This document shows positions 61,409 through 64,000 of a stretch of 64,000 nt of DNA, one piece after another (position 1 is the stretch's first letter; every line of letters starts with the position of its first letter). The DNA is from RI-153 sp041391225 (lineage in GTDB: Bacteria; Chloroflexota; Anaerolineae; Caldilineales; Caldilineaceae): positions 124,001 through 188,000 of the forward strand of contig JAWKOL010000008.1 in NCBI GenBank assembly GCA_041391225.1, in the 5' to 3' direction. The position numbers and the translations under genes are program-made. The notes under the pieces are model-generated. The model saw only the letters and a list, made by a program, of their open reading frames with translations. It was not told the DNA's origin and ran no database searches.

Positions 61409-62851
61409 TCACGCGATTTTGAGCACTATTGGGAACTCGCCGTCCACCTGGCCGTGGATCTGAACATGCAGGGCGTCTTCGCCGTGGCGCCAGGTCACTT
61501 GGGCGTCGCGCCCAAGGACGCGCATCGCGGTGATCTGCGCCAGGCGATGGGGGGATCTCTGGCCCAGCGACCGGATGGCGATGGTGCCGTCTTCGGGTGG
61601 GCGCAACACGTGCGCGTAGATCGCGCCTTCTTTGGCTGTGAAACGGATGTCTTGGCTGGTGAAGGCGGCGCGCCGTGTATCGGTGAATGCACCTTCCTGC
61701 ACCTGTGTGGGGCCTTCGCCATAGATGTGCCAGGGGCGGGTGCCGTAGATCGCTTCGCCGTTCGCCGCCAGCCAGCGGCCAATGGCGCGCAGCATCTCCT
61801 GCTCCGTTTGCGGGATCGTCCCGTCGGCGCGCGGACCGATGTTGAGCAGCAACGCGCCGTTCTTGCTCACCACGTCCACGAGATCCTGCACGATGTCCAC
61901 TGGTTGCTTGTAGTCGTGATCGTCGATGTAGCCCCACGAGTTCTTGGAGACGGAGGTGTCGTTCTGCCAGAAGATGCCGCGCAGATCCTTTACCTGGCCG
62001 CGTTCAATATCGAAGACGGCGACGCCGGTAGGGAAGGCGTCGAACTTGTGGTTGATGGCGACGCCCTTGCCCCAGGCTGCGCCGCTGTTGTAGTAGTGGG
62101 CGGCGAACTGCTTCAGGTGGGTTTGAAGGCCAGGTTCATGATCCACCAATCGAACCAGATCAACTGGGGCTGGTACTTGTCGACGAGTTCACAGGTGCGA
62201 CGCAGCCAGTCTTCGAGGTAGTCGGCGCTGGGGCTGTTCTCCACGTAGTTGTCGCGTGGACGATCCCCGTGCGCCGGGCCGTAGAAATCGGCGAAGGCGG
62301 GGTCCTGGACGTCGGAATCGAACGTGCGGCCGCCGCCCATGTACCACCAGTGCTCGGCGCGATGACTGGACACGCCGAAGACCATCCCCGCGGCGTGTGG
62401 CTGCGGCCACTCCGCCCACGACGTCGCGCTTCGGTCCCATTTCTGCCGCGTTCCAGTGCGAAAGATCGCTGGCGTACATCTGAAAGCCGTCGTGATGCTC
62501 CGCCACCGGCACAACGAAGCGGGCGCCCGCCTCTGCAAACAGGCGCACCCATTCCTCCGCATCGAAGTGCTCCGCGGTGAAGTGCGGGATGAAATCTTTG
62601 TAGCCGAACTCGTCTTGTGGGCCGTATGTGGCCCGATGGTGCTCGTACTCTTTTGTGCCGGGCAGGTACATGTTGCGGGGATACCATTCGTTGCCGAACG
62701 CCGGCACGGCATAGACGCCCCAATGGATGAAGATGCCGAATTTGGCGTCTTGGTACCAGTTGGGCGTTGTGTAGCCTTCCAACGAGTCCCAAGTTGCCGC
62801 AAAAGGACCGGCGGCGATGCGTTGTGCGATCTGTCTGAGATCTGCGGCCAT
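61409..62851 (-). CDS. Alpha-L-fucosidase (GH29), two frameshifts
   Basis: About 480 residues from ATG 62851 (AAGGAG upstream). The GH29 barrel reads PNWYQDAKFGIFIHWGVYAV, VVPVAEHHDGFQMYASDLSH and, in a second frame, DKYQPQLIWFDWWI with the nucleophile Asp. A third frame gives KNGALLLNIGPRADGTIPQ and GRWLAANGEAIYGTRPW. Breaks are near 62390 and 62125. It removes alpha-L-fucose from glycans. There is no signal peptide at this start, so it may work in the cytoplasm on imported oligosaccharides. With the sulfatase and Gfo/Idh genes it points to use of fucose- and sulfate-bearing glycans. Confidence 0.88.
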
Positions 62852-62881
62852 GTGGTAGGCTCCTTGTCTGTGAAATCTGGA

Positions 62882-62943
62882 TGATTGGTGAGGTTAGCGT
62901 GATGATTGGCTTAGGCTGCACGCACTGCGCACCACGCACACCG
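62882..62943. repeat. GCACCAC/GATTGGT repeat arm
   Basis: GTGATGATTGG-type units followed by CACGCACTGCGCACCACGCAC resemble the arms of the nested repeat at 30.2-30.45 kb. It overlaps the 3' end of the small membrane protein gene. Confidence 0.5.
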
Positions 62944-63406
62944 TGAGCAGCAGCCCCATGATCCAACTCCCTGGCCCGATCAATCCGGTGATCCCCACGG
63001 CTGCGCCCACAACATAGCCAATCCACTGCGCCGTTGAGGAAACTACCATCGACCGGCTGCTGTGGCATCTTCCCCAGGCCAGGCTGATCCCCGCCCACAG
63101 AATCAGTTGGATGGGCGTTTCTTCGGGGAAGAGGCCGATGAGGAAGAGCGAGGCGATCACCACCAGCAGATCGCGGCGCGGGTTGTCGGCCTCTTCGATG
63201 CGTCGGCGTGCCAGCCATTCGCCGCCAAACGTCAGCACCAGCCCAAGAACGAGCGAGATCCACAGCGGTCCATGCGCTGCGTGGGTGAGGGTGAAGGTGG
63301 GGATGAAGAAGAGGCGAAAGGTGAAGAACGAAGAAAGGATGAATGAGGAATAATGATTGGGTTGAGACGGCCCTTCTTGATTGGCGAGAGGCTGCTGACC
63401 ATTCAT
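62894..63406 (-). CDS. Small membrane protein with repeat-derived ends
   Basis: 170 residues with four hydrophobic segments (around GPLWISLVLGLVLTFGG, RRDLLVVIASLFLIGLFP, PIQLILWAGISLAW and WIMGLLLTVCVV). No family recognised. Both ends are built from short-period repeats: the N-terminal SSFILSSFFTFRLFF from TTC-rich heptads at 63320-63360, and the last residues VCVVRSACSLSQSSR from GTGCGTG/GTGCGCA units. The true gene may be shorter or a remnant of a longer membrane protein. Confidence that a functional protein is made is low. Confidence 0.4.
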   Translation of the reverse strand: MNGQQPLANQEGPSQPNHYSSFILSSFFTFRLFFIPTFTLTHAAHGPLWISLVLGLVLTFGGEWLARRRIEEADNPRRDLLVVIASLFLIGLFPEETPIQLILWAGISLAWGRCHSSRSMVVSSTAQWIGYVVGAAVGITGLIGPGSWIMGLLLTVCVVRSACSLSQSSR

Positions 63407-63423
63407 CGTTCTTGATTCATCTT
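63323..63423. repeat. GAATGAT-type imperfect inverted repeat
   Basis: GAAGAACGAAGAAAGGATGAATGAGG (63323-63348) is mirrored by ATTCATCGTTCTTGATTCATC (63400-63420). It spans the gap between the membrane protein and the dihydroorotate dehydrogenase-like gene and enters the former's coding start. Confidence 0.5.
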
Positions 63424-64000
63424 GTCTGCAATTTCCAGGGCCACACCCGGTTCGATCCAGAGGACGCTGTCGAGTTGGACGGCGACAGCCCCCGCCGCGA
63501 GGACCTGTCGCGCCTGGGCCACGCTGTGGACACCGCCGCAGGCGATCACAGGCGCGCCCAACTGCAAGCGCATCACGTCGATCAGCGCGGCCAGCATGGG
63601 CGCAAAGGCCAGCGGCCCAAAGATCGCCCCGTTCACCGGTACACCGGCCGCGTTGACCAGCGCGCCGCGTGTGGGCTGGCCGATCACCAGGGCGTCGGCG
63701 TCCACACCGATGGCGGCAGGGGCGAGTTCGGCGGCGCGTTCTAACGGCAGTTTGACCCAGAGCGGCAGGTCATTTTCCCAGCGGATGGCCTGGATCAGCG
63801 AGGTCAATTCGTCGGCCGTGGCGCGTGGATCGACGAGTAGCTCCAACCCCACGAGGCCGTCGACGGCGTAGAGCCGCTGCGCGGTGACCGCTGCGTCGGT
63901 GCGGTGGTTGTCCACGATCTGGGCAACCAGGGGGCAGGCCAGCCGTGTCCACTGGCGGGCGAACTTTTTGAGCACCGCCTTGGCGCCGCGGTTTTGTAGA
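63403..64000 (-). CDS. Dihydroorotate dehydrogenase-like protein, 5' end outside window
   Basis: The last 199 or so residues of a TIM-barrel flavoprotein. PLWVKLPLERAAELAPAAI, FGPLAFAPMLAALIDVM and VIACGGVHSVAQARQVLAAGAVAVQLDSVLW give the C-terminal FMN/phosphate-binding strands of the dihydroorotate dehydrogenase superfamily ('I..GGI.....A...L.AGA..VQ'). The catalytic Cys/Ser loop lies outside the window, so pyrD itself cannot be told from related flavoproteins. The frame runs off the window end at 64000; the stop is at 63403, inside the short-period repeat. Confidence 0.75.
   Translation of the reverse strand, partial: LQNRGAKAVLKKFARQWTRLACPLVAQIVDNHRTDAAVTAQRLYAVDGLVGLELLVDPRATADELTSLIQAIRWENDLPLWVKLPLERAAELAPAAIGVDADALVIGQPTRGALVNAAGVPVNGAIFGPLAFAPMLAALIDVMRLQLGAPVIACGGVHSVAQARQVLAAGAVAVQLDSVLWIEPGVALEIADKMNQER

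Overview
The window looks like a chromosomal segment of a GC-rich, aerobic or facultative Chloroflexota bacterium of the Caldilinea/Anaerolineae kind. The evidence is indirect: a very large MalT-type ATPase/TPR regulator ending in winged-helix and BTAD domains, a DUF5317 plus NHLP-type peptide locus, a b558-type SdhCAB, a ferredoxin-type 2-oxoglutarate oxidoreductase, Thr/Pro-rich secreted proteins and many short-period intergenic repeats. No rRNA, tRNA, CRISPR array, transposase or phage gene was seen.

Layout. 1-7.4 kb: end of an SDR gene, NADP isocitrate dehydrogenase, a GH13/CBM48 glucan enzyme and sdhCAB, closed by a strong hairpin. 7.4-14.7 kb (minus strand): an NHLP-type peptide, DUF5317 membrane protein and 47-residue membrane peptide downstream of the giant regulator, then a Ser/Thr kinase and an ammonium transporter. 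14.9-19.4 kb (plus): DUF72, an unknown 619-residue protein with nucleoside-phosphorylase-like motifs, a SirB1-like protein and a PlsC acyltransferase. 19.4-30.1 kb (minus): Sua5, KorB, KorA, a GntR regulator, a REC-PAS-GGDEF-EAL protein, an M20 amidohydrolase and an SNF2 helicase. 30.4-40 kb (minus): a lamin-tail-type secreted protein, a putative TIM-barrel protein, an SDR, a Gfo/Idh/MocA oxidoreductase, a sulfatase and a SIS-domain sugar isomerase, a carbohydrate-use block in which most genes are broken by frameshifts. 40-56 kb: acyl-CoA dehydrogenase, a phosphatase-methyltransferase unit, EF-G, two HPt proteins, a GT2 glycosyltransferase, polA, argS, serA and an SH3 lipoprotein. 56-64 kb (minus): histidine kinase, LysK-like peptidase, PAC2 protein, alpha/beta hydrolase, UspA, alpha-L-fucosidase, a small membrane protein and the end of a dihydroorotate dehydrogenase-like gene.

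Functionally, icd, sdhCAB and korAB supply three consecutive parts of the TCA cycle; korAB sits directly downstream of a GntR/FCD regulator. The sulfatase, Gfo/Idh, SDR, SIS and fucosidase genes suggest use of sulfated or deoxy sugars from plant, algal or mucin-like glycans.

Two features cut across the window. First, at least ten intergenic sites carry long inverted repeats whose arms are made of short tandem units, most often 7 bases (for example GTGATTG, GTGCGTA, GATTTAC). Some run into neighbouring coding ends and create odd protein tails. Second, many otherwise well-conserved genes, including the housekeeping genes polA and serA, are split by one-base shifts, several at G/C runs. This pattern fits assembly or base-calling error better than gene decay, so I annotate these as single genes with frameshifts.
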